This document shows positions 22,531 through 36,428 of a DNA stretch of 64,000 nt, in pieces. The notes beneath the pieces were generated by a model. That model made no database searches, was not told where the DNA came from, and was given only the letters and a program-made list of their open reading frames with translations. Every line of letters starts with the position of its first letter. Position 1 is the stretch's first letter. This DNA is from Nilaparvata lugens (taxonomy: Eukaryota; Arthropoda; Insecta; Hemiptera; Delphacidae), in NCBI RefSeq assembly GCF_014356525.2, contig NC_052509.1, positions 29,066,890-29,130,889 on the forward strand, in the 5' to 3' direction. A program made the position numbers and the translations under genes.

Positions 22531-25289
22531 AACTTCAATAAGCTATTGAGGCTTGATATAGGCCATTTTTAGTGAATGTATTCCATCAGTTATTCAATTT
22601 TGTTCTTCATCATTGAAGAATTATCATTTTCATTTCTAAATTTCCGTATATTTGTAATCTTATACCCACTGAGATGACAATTCAAGAATGAGGATGGTGG
22701 AAAAAGTGGAATGAGAATCATCAAGGCTCAAATTCATGAGCAATAAGACAGCGGTCCATTCTTGTTGGAGCAGATATTCAACAGAAGAGTGACTTAAGAC
22801 AAAAGCAGGACGTTCGTTTCATGTCAGATGATAGGAAGGACAGAAAAATCGAATTGCGCTGGTGGTCCTGCTACGATAAGCTGGATTAATGGATTCTCAA
22901 CTTTTCTTTTTTCCTCCGTTTTGTGTCTTCGTTCTTCCCCATTCGGGATTCGAAATTTATGTCTCAACTTTTTTAGAACTCACGACTTGGCCGTGCAAGG
23001 AGCCAATATATCAGCGTTATCAGTGCACGGGCCAATATTTTTGTCTGCAGTCATTGATTGCAGTAGGCCTACCAGTCCCAGCCCCAGCCGCAGCAGTCCT
23101 GTTAGCCTACCTTTCATCTATAACACTCATCTCGTGTCGACTAATGTCTGCATTTTTGAATCCTTCAACTCCTCAGCTCTGGACATCCTCTCCTGAACAA
23201 GAGATTATAATGAGGAAAGTGGAACTTTTTGGAAAGATTGGCATCAAAGATTGATGTGAGAAAAATTGTGCGACCGATGAATTATTGCAATATAATAGTA
23301 CTCAACTATTATGGAATTGAATAGCATAACTCCGTTCATTCGTTTGAAGAGGGAAAAATACTGTTGCAATAGCTTTGATAGTGTTGATTAGGAAATTTTC
23401 AGACTAAGGGAATTTAGAGGGAATGTTTTAAACACAATTTTTGATTTCGCAGCTTTGTTGGGACTAGGTAGGAGGAAAACATATAAAAATCTCCCATGTA
23501 CTAACGGAATGAGGATGATTTAACTGTTGTATTTTTCAATGTATTGTTTACACGCTTATATTATCTTCGAAATAGTGCGTTCCACTGACATGACCAACTA
23601 TTTAAAAATGAGATAAATTCTCAACAATTTTTGTCGAGTGGAGTTTTGTGATATTTCCAGCAGTTTTCGAGATATTCGCTCTTGAAAGTGTGAAATTTAA
23701 AAAATCACAGGTTTTTTTGCATTTTTTCTCTCTTAGGGCTCAAACAATGCATCGAAGGAATTAATGCTTATCGTGGGTTTGTACATGTGGATCCAAGATG
23801 GCGGACCAGATTATTGAAGTCAGATTTGTAAAGTAGTATTTTCAATTTGAATAGGATTCCCAATCACACCCACCTTCTAATCACATTGTTTTATGAGATA
23901 CTAAGCCGTTCTCATACTTTTTCTTTTCTCTCTGCTTTGAATAGTAGGCTATTGATTAATAATGTGAATGTCTTTGAAACGGTTTGAGATATCAATATGC
24001 TGTTTATCCATTCATTTTTCTTGAAATTTCATATTAAAATCATGTATCGCATGACCACCTTCCTATTGAAAAAAATTGCATTCAAAATGGCAAACCAGAT
24101 TTTTAAAGTCATAGTAAAGTAGTATTTTCAATTTGAGTTGGATCCTCAATAACACCCACTTATTCCAATAATTCAATAATTCTTTATTGTCATATACAGT
24201 GCACAAGAATACGGTACATAGATAGATGCTTTTAGGCTTTAGGAATAAATATCAATTTACAAAAATTAACTGGAATATTATTGCTAAGCAATAGAAAGTT
24301 TGCAAGTTTTGTAAAAAAAATGTAAAACTTATTGCAATTCTGTTTTACAAAATTCGGAGCCATCAGTCGACGAACATGCCCACTATAATATATTATTTAA
24401 TATCAAACAAAACCACGACATAGCCACCAACCGTTGGCCCAGAACAACTACATATACAAAAAAAAATCTGTTGTGGTTCACTCACACAACTTTCCTTGCT
24501 CATTGAACTGTGAGCCTCATTCTTAAACGAGAATAATTTAGAGGAATAACATAATGACGATTGGCAGCAGAATATTTGAAACTACGATCATACTGTATAT
24601 GTGTATATATATAATTGTTTTCAGAGTACATTTTCCTTTGTGTAAATCAAAGACCTTGAAGATGCTTAGACTCACATGCAGCGCTAGTGTCGTACTTGGA
24701 ATTGAAATCGGCCATTGAGAGGGCAACCTATAAGATTATTACATACCAATGCCTTTGTGATCTATAATATCACAAATATATAGATATAATATCTCGTGCT
24801 AAATACTCCAATGGCGGCCTTCAATTTCAAGTAAGAGCTATCATTGGAAAGGCATAGGCATTGTGGGTCTATATCTGTTCAAGGTCTTTGGTGTAAATAT
24901 TGTGAAATTCGATGATTTTTTATAAGTCGTCAAAACTGCTGCTCTACAGATGAAATATCTCGACTATGTGTTCTTTTTATGAACTGCTCTACCTACCTAC
25001 CTCATGCACGAGAAGGAGTTTACAAAGTCCATTTCTCAAGGAAGGGGTGGACCCCATTAGTTTTCAAAGGAAAAAGACTCATGCCAGTTGATAGAGCTGA
25101 TAAATAACTATACAGGGTATGAATTTGAGATAAATCAGTCATTAAATAAATAAGTCATTTTTGAGAAAACCGTGAAAAACATGTTTCTTTCTGTAATTAT
25201 CTGCCATTTTTCTCAAGAATATTACGGAGTTCCTGCAATTTTCAAAGAAATGAGACTCATGTCAGTTGATAGGGCTTATAAGTAGCATA
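22531..25289. other. No gene recognised; contains an internal short repeat pair
   Basis: Two overlapping open frames at 22,828-23,254 have no recognisable domain and are probably chance. A tail-like patch at 24,160-24,200 (ttctttattgtcatatacag) may be a LINE 3' end. Confidence 0.4.
23745..24165. repeat. Pair of diverged direct repeats about 290 bp apart
   Basis: A segment containing aagatggcggaccagattat and gtaaagtagtattttcaatt (about 23,790-23,870) recurs in diverged form at about 24,085-24,165. Non-coding. Confidence 0.6.
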
Positions 25290-26225
25290 GATAATTCCAC
25301 AATTATAGATGCTGAAGAAGTAGATGGATATAAGGATTCCAAATATTTCACAAGACAATATGTTACTGACATCAATCCAACTCGCTACCATCTGACAAAG
25401 GGGTCAGCAGTGTGAGATAATACTGAGTGTGATCAACGACGGTATTTTAATTAGAATTCCTTATACTTTCAGTGATTGAGTTCAACCATTTGAATAAATC
25501 TTGAGAGCGTATTATTTCTGAAGATTTAATGATCAATATTGTATATTGCTGATTTATCCAACTTATTCGGTGAAGAATATAGTTGGTTGATAATTTTATT
25601 TATTTGTCAATAATAATAATAATAGAAAATACTAGAACAAGATTTGTCATGCATGAAGACAGGATTAAAAATGAAAGATACACCATTCATCCAATAAAAT
25701 ATATAATCACAATGAAATCAATGAACAAGAATAAAATATGAACAATAAATACAAAAACAATATGAGAAAATATGCAAGAAAAATATCACAGATGGCTTAA
25801 TTAAAACTCTTATTCTGCTTATTAGCATCAATTAATAATTTTCATAACTTTTCTATCAACATATATTATAGATTTCTATAGCTCAATCATTCGGCTTGCT
25901 TTCTCCTATCCAATAAGGATTTTATAATTCTGTATTCCAACAATATCAAAAATTTCAAATATCAATCCTCAGGGTATGAGTTCGGCCATCAGTAGAATTT
26001 GGATAGAATAATTTATCTTAGGAACTTTGAGCTTCTTGTAATTCTTATTATAATAATACTGATATTTAATTCCATTAAGTGAGCATATCCAATACTTTGA
26101 ATAGTGATATATAAATAAATATTTAATCCTCATCAATGTTCTTAAAAAGACTTTTTCCTTATTTATAACTACTTCCACAACTAAGTTTAAATCAAGCTTG
26201 ATTTTCAAATAAAACCTTCGATGAG
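25290..26225 (+). repeat. Dispersed repeat, copy B, with an internal insertion
   Basis: Homologous to 21,808-22,530, but extends further left into a segment shared with 14,050-14,135. It carries a roughly 210-bp AT-rich insertion at about 25,590-25,800, beginning ttttatttatttgtcaataa, a LINE/SINE tail-like start. The insertion has no counterpart in copy A, so it arrived after duplication. Confidence 0.75.
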
Positions 26226-29200
26226 CTAGCTTTATGGAATTCCTATTAATTTGTTGCACTGAGGGCACTCTAAAAATTATTTTTTGTAACTCACGTGCAT
26301 AGATTTTTTCACAAATTCAAAGATGTGGCATGGATTTGCCTCGTGTGTCCTATGCCTTTTTCTGGTGGGCTGCTGTCGTCCTCTCCAATGGGGGATGATT
26401 ACTTTAATAACTCATGTCATGGAGCGACTTGACTGAGCTATGTCGATTACTTAATAGGAACTTTTAAAATTTTAACTTTGGCAATAAATAAAAATTAATT
26501 ATTATAAGTGACACAGTCCGATGCTCTCATATTGGTTGGTGTCCCGGTTGATCCCTGGCAAGCAAGTGGGCAGTTGATCTTCCCCTAATTTTCGACGATA
26601 CTTTCTATTTGTAAATTTACATAAAATTTGAATAGCTTCTCCTATTGGTGGATTTCAACAAATCCACAATGAAACAATTTGATACAGTCAAATAGTTTGC
26701 AATACAAAGGCATATTAATGAGTTATATATGAATATATTCACACCTGCATTTTATCATATGCTAATAACAAATGCTTATGCAATTTACAACGATTATAAA
26801 TTTTTATAATTTCAAAAAGACCACGTGGTTACTTTTTTGAATATTTATTTTTAGCGCCTACCAAATACTGAGTTCTGATTGGTACATCACCAGATTTTTG
26901 TACAAAATGTGCTATTGTATTGATACGCCTAACAAAACTAGATCCCACTTCCCTTTTATTTTTATTATGTTTTCATGATTTTTATCTTCTCACATATACA
27001 CAATAAATATTGTAACAATCCATTCTCGTAGAATATAAAAATAGTGTCAGTCACAGTCAAATTCCAAAACATAAAATAACATTTCAATTCTGCTATCTGC
27101 CAACTAGCAGTTAAGGCAGCTCTCGGCAGCTTATCAATAGTGAAGAGATAATATTTCGAAGAACAATTTAGGCACCTCTATCCTTTACCTCATTCCTTAC
27201 TGGGAAATGATAACAGGAAAGTACCAGAAACAAATCGGCAGTGACAAAAAAACAGTGCGATCCCGGAAGTTTCCGTGTAGAGAGTTGCTGTATCTTGTAA
27301 CTCGTGCGGGGTGTCGCGTCTTGTGTCGCGGTGTGTTGTGCTGTAGAAACCACATTCTGTCAAAAATATCCCGATACATGAAGTTCGCTAATAAAACCCT
27401 GTGCATGTATGCAATCATCAATTAACATCATTGGTGAGTACAAAGATTAACATTATTTTATTAATTGTCATTGCCAGCTTCAATCCATATTTCCCAGACC
27501 TAATTACATTTTATCCATGATCATCCTGAATAATATCAAATTTCCTCTCAAACCCTTTTTTCAAAAAGGTTGGCAAATGAATATTTTTGATAAAAAAAAC
27601 CGTCAACTTATGGCTATCCAGAGCATCAAGTTGCAGTAAAATCCGTTGCACATGTTCCCTAAAACAGGGACCTGATATTGAAACCGTTACAATATTCAGA
27701 TTTGTTTTTAAACGTTTATGTCCTCTATTTTGCATGCTAGAATCTACAAAACCCGTTAGTCCTCGTTTTAACGAATACTACCTACTTGCAATTATTTTGC
27801 TAGGAAGTATCTGACTGAATTGCAGATGTACAGCTCGACCGTTGTTGATATTGCCGACGCAACCGTTATTCACAAAGAACTTAACCTCAAATACAATATT
27901 ATTATGTTTATTCAATAATTGATAAATGACTCTTATTTTGAGTTGTTACCAATAATCTTAGCCTTTATAGTTGTTATTATTTTATCTCCATCGTTGACTG
28001 ATAATACCACTGATGATAAAAATTTCTGGTTTTCCTAAATGATACCTAATAATCCATTCCAATGAATGAATTTCAGTGGTGTCAAAATGTACCATTATAA
28101 TGAATAAAGGAATCTGAATCTCTTCATATTTTTGGGAGCCTACTTATGCATATCCCTTCTCTTTCCCCTTCACTTGTATTCAACCTCCTCCTACCATTGC
28201 CCACCCCCATTGGCCAATGTAGGCTAGCATTAAAAGCCGTAACAATAACAGTTAAAAAACTTAGAGGCTCTGGAACTTTGACTGTGCAAGATTAAAACTT
28301 TTGACTTGGAAAGAAGTCAAAAAAAGAATGGAATTAAGCTGTGAGTTTGTTCTTCTACTTGTTCATAAAGATAACAATGATCAATATTCTTCAGTTAGCT
28401 TATAGACTGAACTGGTTTTTTCACAGTTTTCATTTGCTGTATAATCTTGAATAATGGGCATTATTGGACCATTGTTTTATTACTCTGAATAAAGAAATCT
28501 CACCAAAAAGTCCAGTTTCTTTTCTCGTGACAGGAAAAGTGAAAGAAAGATTGATAAATGAAAAGCAGGAATTGATAAAATTCGTAAGCCAACTATTTTG
28601 AAATACAATTTGGCTTTCTCATGGTAATATTGTAACATGTAGGTAGATAACAACTTGGAAATATGAATTAAAAATGAACTATTATTGATTTTCTATGAAA
28701 CAGGTACTGTACATGATATCTATAATGATTTTTTTTTATTGATTATAGCTATGGGAAGAAAGTGACAAAAACAAAAACCAACGGTTAAATTTCTATTGGA
28801 ATTGATTACTTGAATCGAAGCATCCTCAATAATAACTTAACTGTTGTATGATCTGATGTTGTTGAACAGTATAGAAAGCAATTTTGTATTCTGTAATATT
28901 ATTTAAAATAATTTATAATATTGTAGCTTTCTGATCATTCTTTTTTTCTGCGACACTTACAATGTTACACTGAAACATAAGATTTGACGATCAAGAATAT
29001 TATTGACTTTTTGTACTTGATATTTATCAGGATTAAGATTTGTATAATTATAGAAAAAAATGAGAAACAAACATGGAATTTGAAGTGATGAGGGAAGAGA
29101 AATTATTAATTAATATACAAGGACCAGTCCAGATTGAATAAGATTAGAATTGTATATTACATCGAAAAGATAAGACTGGATGACATAAAGAAAATTAGTC

Positions 29201-30318
29201 AATCCTTGAAAATAGCAATTCTTTTGAGTAATCAATCTATTTTCTGGAATCTTATATTAAATATTATATTAATCATTCTATTAATTAATAATAATGTATT
29301 TTACCTTCAGGAGTTGCAAAATCACTAGAACAAAAAGTTTTAAAAATCTAAAAGATAGGGATTGGACGATTTCCATTTAAAAAAGGAAAATTATTATCGA
29401 AATAATATTATTCCTGCTCAAACAAGCATAAATGAGTTATCATCATGAGACCTTTACCAGAAGTTACACTGTTCTTCAATATTGGAAATACATTACCATT
29501 TGTAAATAAGTCTTGATTTGTTGATTTTCAACCATGAATAACAATTCCATTAACAATAACCAATAACCATTAACAATATTTGAAAGATAACATCTATTTC
29601 CATAACAAGAAATTTGGAAGCATTGATGACTGATGAGCTCATTCATGAGGAGAACCCGCTCGATAATGGTGGATGGATTTCACTGAGCCGCAGAGTCTGT
29701 AACTGAAAAAATCTGAAATAATGAGATCAATGTACGCCTCCTCTATTTTGAGAAAACCCCTCCACAAGAAAACAGGAACTTTGCAGAGTTATAATTATAT
29801 TATTCACCATGTTACAAAAATCAGAATCACCACTTTATTCCAGTTCAGAGAAAAAGAAAAAATCATCACTTTTTCAGAAAAAACCTTTTCTTCTTCAGAA
29901 AAATCTTTTGGACCACAATTCAAGGAAAATGTGTTATGATCAAGAAGAGGACAAAGGAGATGTGGTAAGAGATTGGGTTACTCGATCAGCATAGAGAAAA
30001 ATATGAGGATTAAGTGATGTGAATTTTCTACGAACTTTGACAAAATGGTAGCCTTTTTAATGCTTTTCCTCTATCCAATGGTCATTTAGTCTTCTTTCAC
30101 TTCTTAGATCTCGTTATCTAGTTGAATCAGGTTTCCCAGTTCCTATTATTCCTTTATTTGAGTTTTGAATTATTGAAGAGCTAATATTCCCGTACCGTTA
30201 ATTTGATATATCTCTCCGAACATTGAACTTCTGTCTTTTTTCCAAGATACCACTGTTTCTCACTTATCAAAATAATGTATACCTATGTTACACCTCCAAT
30301 GATCATGATCTCAAGTCA
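26226..30318. other. Long AT-rich tract without recognised genes
   Basis: Only short open frames, none with a known domain. A GC-richer patch near 27,220-27,350 carries overlapping short frames on both strands. I could not assign a promoter, RNA gene or element here. Confidence 0.5.
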
Positions 30319-30320
30319 TA

Positions 30321-30860
30321 CAGGGTGATTCTTAAAATTATGGTAAAATAATTTAATATGTGATAGTAGAGGTAAAAATAAGAAAAAAAGTACATATAAA
30401 CATATATTCATAAACGCTTCATTAGCGAGCTATACAGGAGTGGAAGATTTCGCCCGGAATTCAGTTTCTCTGATGAAATACACCGATGCTGAATTGTTTG
30501 GGGACTAGTTTTTCAAAAACGTATGGTGAATTCATATGGAAAAATTGAATAAAACTAGTCTGGAAGCTGTAGTGTGAGTAGTTTTTGAGAAAAAAGTTGA
30601 AATATGCAAAAAACTAAGTAGAAAAACACAGACTTCTACATTTGATTCTCAATAATTCTGTTTAATGATCAGTAAATAAATAATTTTTCGAAATAAAAAT
30701 CGTAGAAAATTTTATTCTGAAAAGAATGATGTGAGCTGTGTGAGCTTAATTCGAATAATAGTTGAATGAAATGTATTCTTATGTGATACATTACACCACA
30801 AAAATTTGCTGTTTTATGAAGAGAGAACTAATAACTCATAGGTTGTAGCTGATTGCAAAT
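30321..30860 (+). repeat. Left 540-bp terminal inverted repeat of the mariner-like element
   Basis: Pairs along its length with 36,923-37,462. The inner end at ggttgtagctgattgcaaat matches the reverse complement of atttgcaatcagctacaacc on the right. TIRs this long are unusual for Tc1/mariner, where tens of bases is common. Confidence 0.85.
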
Positions 30861-31106
30861 AGAACTTGGATTTAAATAACAGCTGTTCCAAAACAGCTGG
30901 TTCATTTTGTTTTAAATAAGAAAATATTAAAAAGGAATTATCAGCTGGAAATTATTTTCAGAAATATTTTAGCTCACTGTTGAACAAAACAACAAACTGT
31001 GAGTTAGGCCAACTGTAACCACGCTGTTTTTTGTTAAATCTATTAACCAGTTATTTGTAACCGATTCACTTTGCATTCTTTGTGTTGAGTGTTAACTTTT
31101 TTAAAA

Positions 31107-31765
31107 ATGGCAAGTAATTTTAGACATTATTCATACTTCGAATTAGCTGACATGCATTTAATGTATTGGATGGGACACTGTAATAGTACTGATACTAGAT
31201 GTTTGTATCAAGAGAACTTTCCTAACCGAGTATGTCCAAGTTCAAGGTTTTTTGCCACTATTCATCAACGTCTGTCTGAAACAGGTTCTTTGATGTCCAA
31301 AGTGCACATTTATGCAGGCAGACCACGATCCACTAGGACTGTTGAGTTAAAGGAACAAGTTGCTAATGAAATTTATGAACATCCAGAGAAGAGCAAAAGA
31401 GAATTGTCAGTGCAGTTTAATGTCAATCAATCTATTATCTGGAATATACTAAGAGAGCAACAATTACATCCATACCACCCCCAGAAAGTTCATACTCTAT
31501 TGCCACGAGACTGTATTCCCCATGCTGGTATTTGCCGATGGTTTCTAGAAAAACATGTTAACCCAAACTTTCAAACAACCATTTTATTTACCGACGAGGC
31601 ACACTTTACAAGAACAGCTATCGTTAAAGTCCACAACCAACATAATTATTTGGTCAGCTGAGAAACCTCATGGCATCAATCCTAATCGTCCACATCATCA
31701 GTTTTCAGTAAACATTTGGGCAGGAATCATAGCATCTACTTCTGTTCGAGCTTCCTCCCAGGCTT
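31107..31765 (+). pseudogene. Mariner-like transposase, N-terminal part
   Basis: ATG at 31,107. An N-terminal helix-turn-helix of the DUF4817 type (FELADMHLMYW onward, residues 5-60) is followed by a second HTH around KRELSVQFNVNQSIIWNILR. The first catalytic Asp is in ILFTDEAHFTR. A frame change near 31,655 precedes SVNIWAGII. The frame runs into the LINE insertion at 31,766-31,774. Cut-and-paste transposase, now inactive. Confidence 0.85.
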
Positions 31766-31774
31766 AATGGCATA
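31766..31774 (+). repeat. Target-site duplication of the RTE LINE, left copy
   Basis: AATGGCATA, identical to 36,429-36,437. Removing the LINE and one copy restores the transposase reading across the junction, which proves the insertion point. Confidence 0.9.
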
Positions 31775-31992
31775 TAATAATAATAATAAAAGCCTTTATT
31801 GGTTCCCAACACAATAATACAAAATAATATGTAGAAAGAATGAACATCTTTGCTAAACTGAAAATATTAAATAACATTACTGAATTAGCTAGCTTTTTTC
31901 AAATAGTCCAAACTCCATTATTAGTATACAAGATTAAATAAAAAGAAAATGCAAAAATGTTCTTATCATTTGATTTGTGGAAACCAGGTCCT

Positions 31993-34959
31993 CTATTGGA
32001 CATAGGCCTCTCCCAGGTTCCCCCATTTATCTCTATCTTTTGCATACACTGCCCACCTATCCCCAGTCACTTTCACAATTTCGTCTTCCCATCTGTATCG
32101 CTGTCGTCCAATTTTCCTTCTCGTCCAGCTGGGCTTCCACAAAGTTAGACTCTTCGTCCACCTGCCATCCTCCAATCTAGCGACGTGACCTGCCCACTTC
32201 CACTTCAGGGTCTTGATAGTCTTCAGTACATCGTCCAATTTTGTTATCGCCTTGATGGATGTATTCCTAACTCTATCTAGCCTCCTTACGTCCAGTATAC
32301 TTCTTTCTATCGTCGTTTGAGTTCTTGCTATTTTCTGTAGCACTGCTTTCTTTAATGCCCAGGTTTGGGAGCCGTAAATAAGCGCGGGAAAAACACAAGT
32401 CTTTAATATCTGTGTCTTCTTAACAGTACTAATCTCCTTATTCTTGAGAATACTTTTCAATGATAATATCTGTGTCTTCTTAACAGTACTAATCTCCTTT
32501 TTCTTGAGAATACTTTTCAATGACCAATATTTCCTCCATGCAATTGCACACCTACGTTTCACTTCTTTGTCGGTTCTGTCAGTGAAAGCAATCAGTTGTC
32601 CTAGATAAATAATCTCTCTTGACCAATTCAATGAACAGTCATCAAGTGTTATGTCTACTGTTTCCCCATTAGTCATGAGATGTGTTTTCCCTGGATTTAT
32701 AATGAGCCCCGTTTTCTCACTTTTACCAGCCAAGCTGGTTATCATGATTTTTAGTTCCAATGGAGATTTGGCGATGAGAACAATGTCATCCGCAAAACGT
32801 TAATGATTTAGATATTGTCCTTGGATATTCAAACCATACCTATCCCACTTGAGCCCACTAAAAATGTTTTGTGGAACGGCATTGAAGAGAGACGGCGTGA
32901 GTGGGTCACCCTGTTTCACACCTTTCTGCACGCTGAAGATCTCTCCTGGTGAATCTGATATTACTCGTGCTCTACTATTGTTATATACATCCTTTATCAT
33001 ATTCAAGAAGGTTGCTGGAATCATTTCAAGCGACGTGAAGAGGAATGCATGTTTCAAACTATCAAATGCCTTTTTATAATCAATAAAGGCCAAGTAGACA
33101 CCCATATCGAATTCCTCACATTTTTCTTTGAGTTGACTAACTGCTTGAAGATGGTCAATCGTTGAGAATCCACTTCGAAATCCCGCCTGCTCGACTGGTT
33201 GACGCTCATTCATAATTGATTGTAGGCGATATTGTAGCATTTTCATGAAGAGTTTCCCGAAACAAGATGAAATGCTTATTGGTCGATAGTTGTTGATTTA
33301 TTGATCTCCTTTCTTGAACAGTAGAATTATGTCTGATGTTTTCCACTGCTGAGGTACCGAATGTCCACTGAAGATTCTATCAAACAGACTAATTATTGTT
33401 TCTGAAGAGATCGAGTACAGTACTTTCAGCATCCCGTTTGTTATCCTATCGCCTCCTGCCATGGTATTGCTTTTCAAAGTACTTACAACTGTCTTCAGGT
33501 CACTTTCTTCAATTGTTGGTACTTCTTCCTGCAAATTAATCTGCTCCAATACAACAGGGCTCTCAGATGTGTCCCGATATAGCTCTCTGAAGAATTCAGT
33601 AGCATTTTCAGAAATACCTTTCCAATTCCTTACAATCCTGCCACGTCTATCTTTGACTCCAACTTTCCATTCTTTACCGTCAAACAATTGTTTTCTCAAC
33701 TTCTTTGTTGATCCACTGGTGTCCAATACATTTTTTATAATTCTGTCTTCAAATGTCCCAATATCCTTTCTTATATGGTATCTTGCTAATTTGCAAAGCG
33801 TATCAAACTCAATTCGTTCATGGAAACTTTTGTTCTTTTTCTTCTTCATTTCTTCTTCTTTAACAATTAATTCTTTAGTTTCATTGGTTATTTTCCTCAT
33901 CTTTGTACTCATTATAGGTTCAAAAGCATTTTTCATGATGCTTTCCAATCTATTGTAGCTCTCTTGCAGACATACACATCTTTGTTCTGTACACCAATTC
34001 TGCAATCCTGATTCAAATTGTCCTTGTTCATTTGCTTTGAAAATATTCCCTACTACTTCTTCATTCCATTCTCTTTTTGGCCTCCTTTTGAAGCAATCTT
34101 TTGTCATATCAATGGATATGAGTCTGTGATCTGTATAAAATTTCAGACTCCCTGAAACCTCAAACTGCTTCACAATTCCATTGTGCCTAGTCAGCACATA
34201 ATCTATTTCATTTTTAAACAATTGATTTGGTGAAATCCAAGTCCACTTCTTACCAGCTCGTTTCTTGAAGAATGTATTAACTATTCTTAATCCTTGCTCT
34301 TGACAGAAATCCACCAGTCTTTGTCCAGCATCGTTCCTTGTCCCATAGCCATATTTCCCCACTGTAAGCCTCTCACCCTCTTCCTGCTTTCCCACCTGAC
34401 TGTTGAAGTCACCAATAATCAAAGTTATATGTTTCCAATTGTTTCTTTCCCTGCTTAGAGCTGCGGTGAGTGAATTGTAAAATGATTCGTGCTCAGCTTC
34501 CTCAGCCATTGAAGTAGGAGCATAAACTTGGAAAATATGTAACAGTTTTCCCTGGGTTTTCAACTTCATCAATGCTATCCTTTCGGATATATCTTTGAAC
34601 TCTACGATTTTCGTCTTCAACTCCTTTCTAACAAGGAATCCAACACCTTTATGACCTGATGTCTCACCAAAATGGTAGAAAATGAATCCACTGCTCCTTT
34701 CAATCATTTTTTCGGAGTGTCTCCTTACTTCTGCTATACCAAAGATATCAATGCTAGATTCCTTCAATGCTTCCTCTAGTTCGATGAGTCGATCTTCTGT
34801 CTTGAGTGTTCTTATATTGAGTGTGCCTATAATTAAACCTGGGAGGTTTTGGTCTTGATTCCCCTTGATGACCAGTCGTTCTGAGGAATAACTATTTCCT
34901 GAATTCCTTACTTTAGATATTGTCCTCTTGTTTTTGTTGGTTGGTAGCCTGGTTTCCAC
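31993..34959 (-). pseudogene. RTE ORF2: endonuclease-reverse transcriptase, two premature stops
   Basis: One frame throughout, about 989 codons. An APE-type endonuclease covers residues about 45-280 (LIIGTLNIRTLK, GIAEVRRHS, LIIGDFNSQVG, TDHRLISID). The RT domain has FIDYKKAFDSL, KGVKQGDPLTPSLFN and RFADDIVLIA. The C-terminal region has KWKWAGHVARLEDGRW. There are only two breaks: TAA at 33,298-33,300 after FKKGDQ, and TAA at 32,800-32,802 two codons before FADD. A 60-bp in-frame tandem duplication (32,406-32,465 and 32,466-32,525) doubles the segment SLKSILKxKEISTVKKTQIL. The frame opens without an ATG at its head. It nicks target DNA and copies its RNA; this copy is dead or needs readthrough. 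Confidence 0.9.
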
Positions 34960-35292
34960 ATTTTCCTATTCATCCTGTTTTTTTGTTTCTTCTGATCTTG
35001 AATCCTCCTTGCGTTTTGCTTCCGATTGCTTGTTTTGACGGTCTTCTTCTTCAGTTTTATCAATATTTTTTGTTAGGAATCTTTCAAGGCTGTTTTCATT
35101 GGACTTTTTCCCCTTCTTCTTTGTCTGACGATCACGGGATTCCTTGCATTCTCCTTATTGTTTTGGACTCGGTGATGCCTCTTCACTTCTCGCTCGCTTA
35201 GAGGAGTTTGACTCTTGCTTTTGCAATTCCTCCAGGGAAAGAAGGGTACCATCAACCTTCAACTTATCTCCAATCATGAAAACTTTCCTTCC

Positions 35293-35802
35293 TTATTTTT
35301 TTAAACTCAAAAGGTGTGGGAATAATTCCTTCCTGATAGCCCTTGTATCAACTGAAAAGTCCTCCTTGATTTGAATATTTTTGAATTCTTGTTTTTCTTG
35401 AAGCTTTCTTTTTCCTCTCAATATCGTGTTCTTCGTTATGAGTGAATCGAATTTCACAATTATAGGTGAATTCTCCTTATTCCTGTTTGTTTTCCACAAT
35501 TCTCTGATGAATTTCCCGTTGAAATCAGGAACCAGAAACCGCAAAATGTTTATTACTTCTTGATTCATAGTGGAAAGCTCTTTACTTCCAACACCGAAAG
35601 GCAACAAGTTGAACTTCCTATCTCTTTCTTCATTTCGTCTGTCCTTATTCGAACTTTCTTGCTTTAGGCGGGAGATTTCAACTTTAATCTCATCTATTTC
35701 TTTTCGAAGAGAACTATTCAATTTGTCGACCTTCTCATCCAAATCATCTAGCTTCTGTAGTTTTCCTAGAATTTGATCTAATTTATCCTCAATCTGAGTC
35801 AT
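35293..35802 (-). CDS. RTE ORF1, coiled-coil nucleic-acid-binding-like protein, 169 aa
   Basis: ATG at 35,800-35,802. The N-terminal 60 residues are a heptad-rich coiled coil (LDQILGKLQKLDDLDEKVDK). A basic linker and a globular C-terminal half (FIRELWKTNRNKENSPIIVK and RKLQEKQEFKNIQIKEDFS) resemble the RRM/CTD region of LINE ORF1 proteins. Intact frame, about 330 bp upstream of ORF2 on the same strand. Confidence 0.7.
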   Translation of the reverse strand: MTQIEDKLDQILGKLQKLDDLDEKVDKLNSSLRKEIDEIKVEISRLKQESSNKDRRNEERDRKFNLLPFGVGSKELSTMNQEVINILRFLVPDFNGKFIRELWKTNRNKENSPIIVKFDSLITKNTILRGKRKLQEKQEFKNIQIKEDFSVDTRAIRKELFPHLLSLKK

Positions 35803-36428
35803 TGCGTACAGCGGTTTGTTAGTTACGTTAATAACTTACTCTACTTGACTTATGAAAACTCCATCGACGAAATTTACGCTAATCACCGACTACACCTCAG
35901 TCCTATCTGGGGATGAGCTGCCGATCCAACGGAATTGTTGCACTAAAGATGCACAACACTCAATTACGCCGCCCTCTCCTGAGGGTCGAGCCGTTACAAC
36001 CCAGACTTGGATGAAGATTAAGCGATACTTGAGTAGAAATCGACTCCGATGTCAACAATCGATCTACTGCATGACACTTCGATACTAGCCGGCGAAATCG
36101 ACTCGCTGTCACTGCCTAGTTCGCTGTCAAGGTCGCCTGCACTCGACTCCTTATCTCTGACTACGCTAAAAATAGCTGCTGTCGTAGAAATGTAATAGAA
36201 TGCCGGAGTCGGGAAAATGGCGTCTCTGTGGAGAATGTTCATGCTTTCAACAAAACTACGGTAACTACTTACGATTTTTGAAACTTTGATGTTCAGGAAT
36301 GGTATCACAATCTATACTTGAACTACGATAACACACTTTATAAATTCGTTTTTCAACTTAACATACTTAATTTGTCAAAAACTTACGGTGCAATCCATTC
36401 ACTCAACTAACCGTGTAGCGCAGTGCAA
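35803..36428 (-). promoter_or_regulatory. RTE LINE 5' untranslated region
   Basis: The 626 bp between the second target-site copy and ORF1. LINE internal promoters lie in such regions; I see no TATA box. Full 5' length is implied by the ORF1 start being present. Confidence 0.5.

Larger units (their letters stand above)
31775..36428 (-). mobile_element. RTE-clade LINE, nearly intact
   Basis: About 4.65 kb on the minus strand with ORF1, ORF2 (endonuclease plus reverse transcriptase) and a (TTATTA)n-type 3' tail at 31,775-31,790, preceded by ccaataaaggcttttatt. A perfect 9-bp duplication flanks it. The C-terminal KWAGHVAR..DGRW and GRQRYRWEDE motifs are characteristic of the RTE/BovB side of the tree. 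Inserted into the mariner-like transposase gene. Confidence 0.9.

Noticed and set aside
22828..23254. Two overlapping open frames of about 120 codons
   Set aside because: Frames overlap each other, contain no known domain and lack supporting signals; probably chance.
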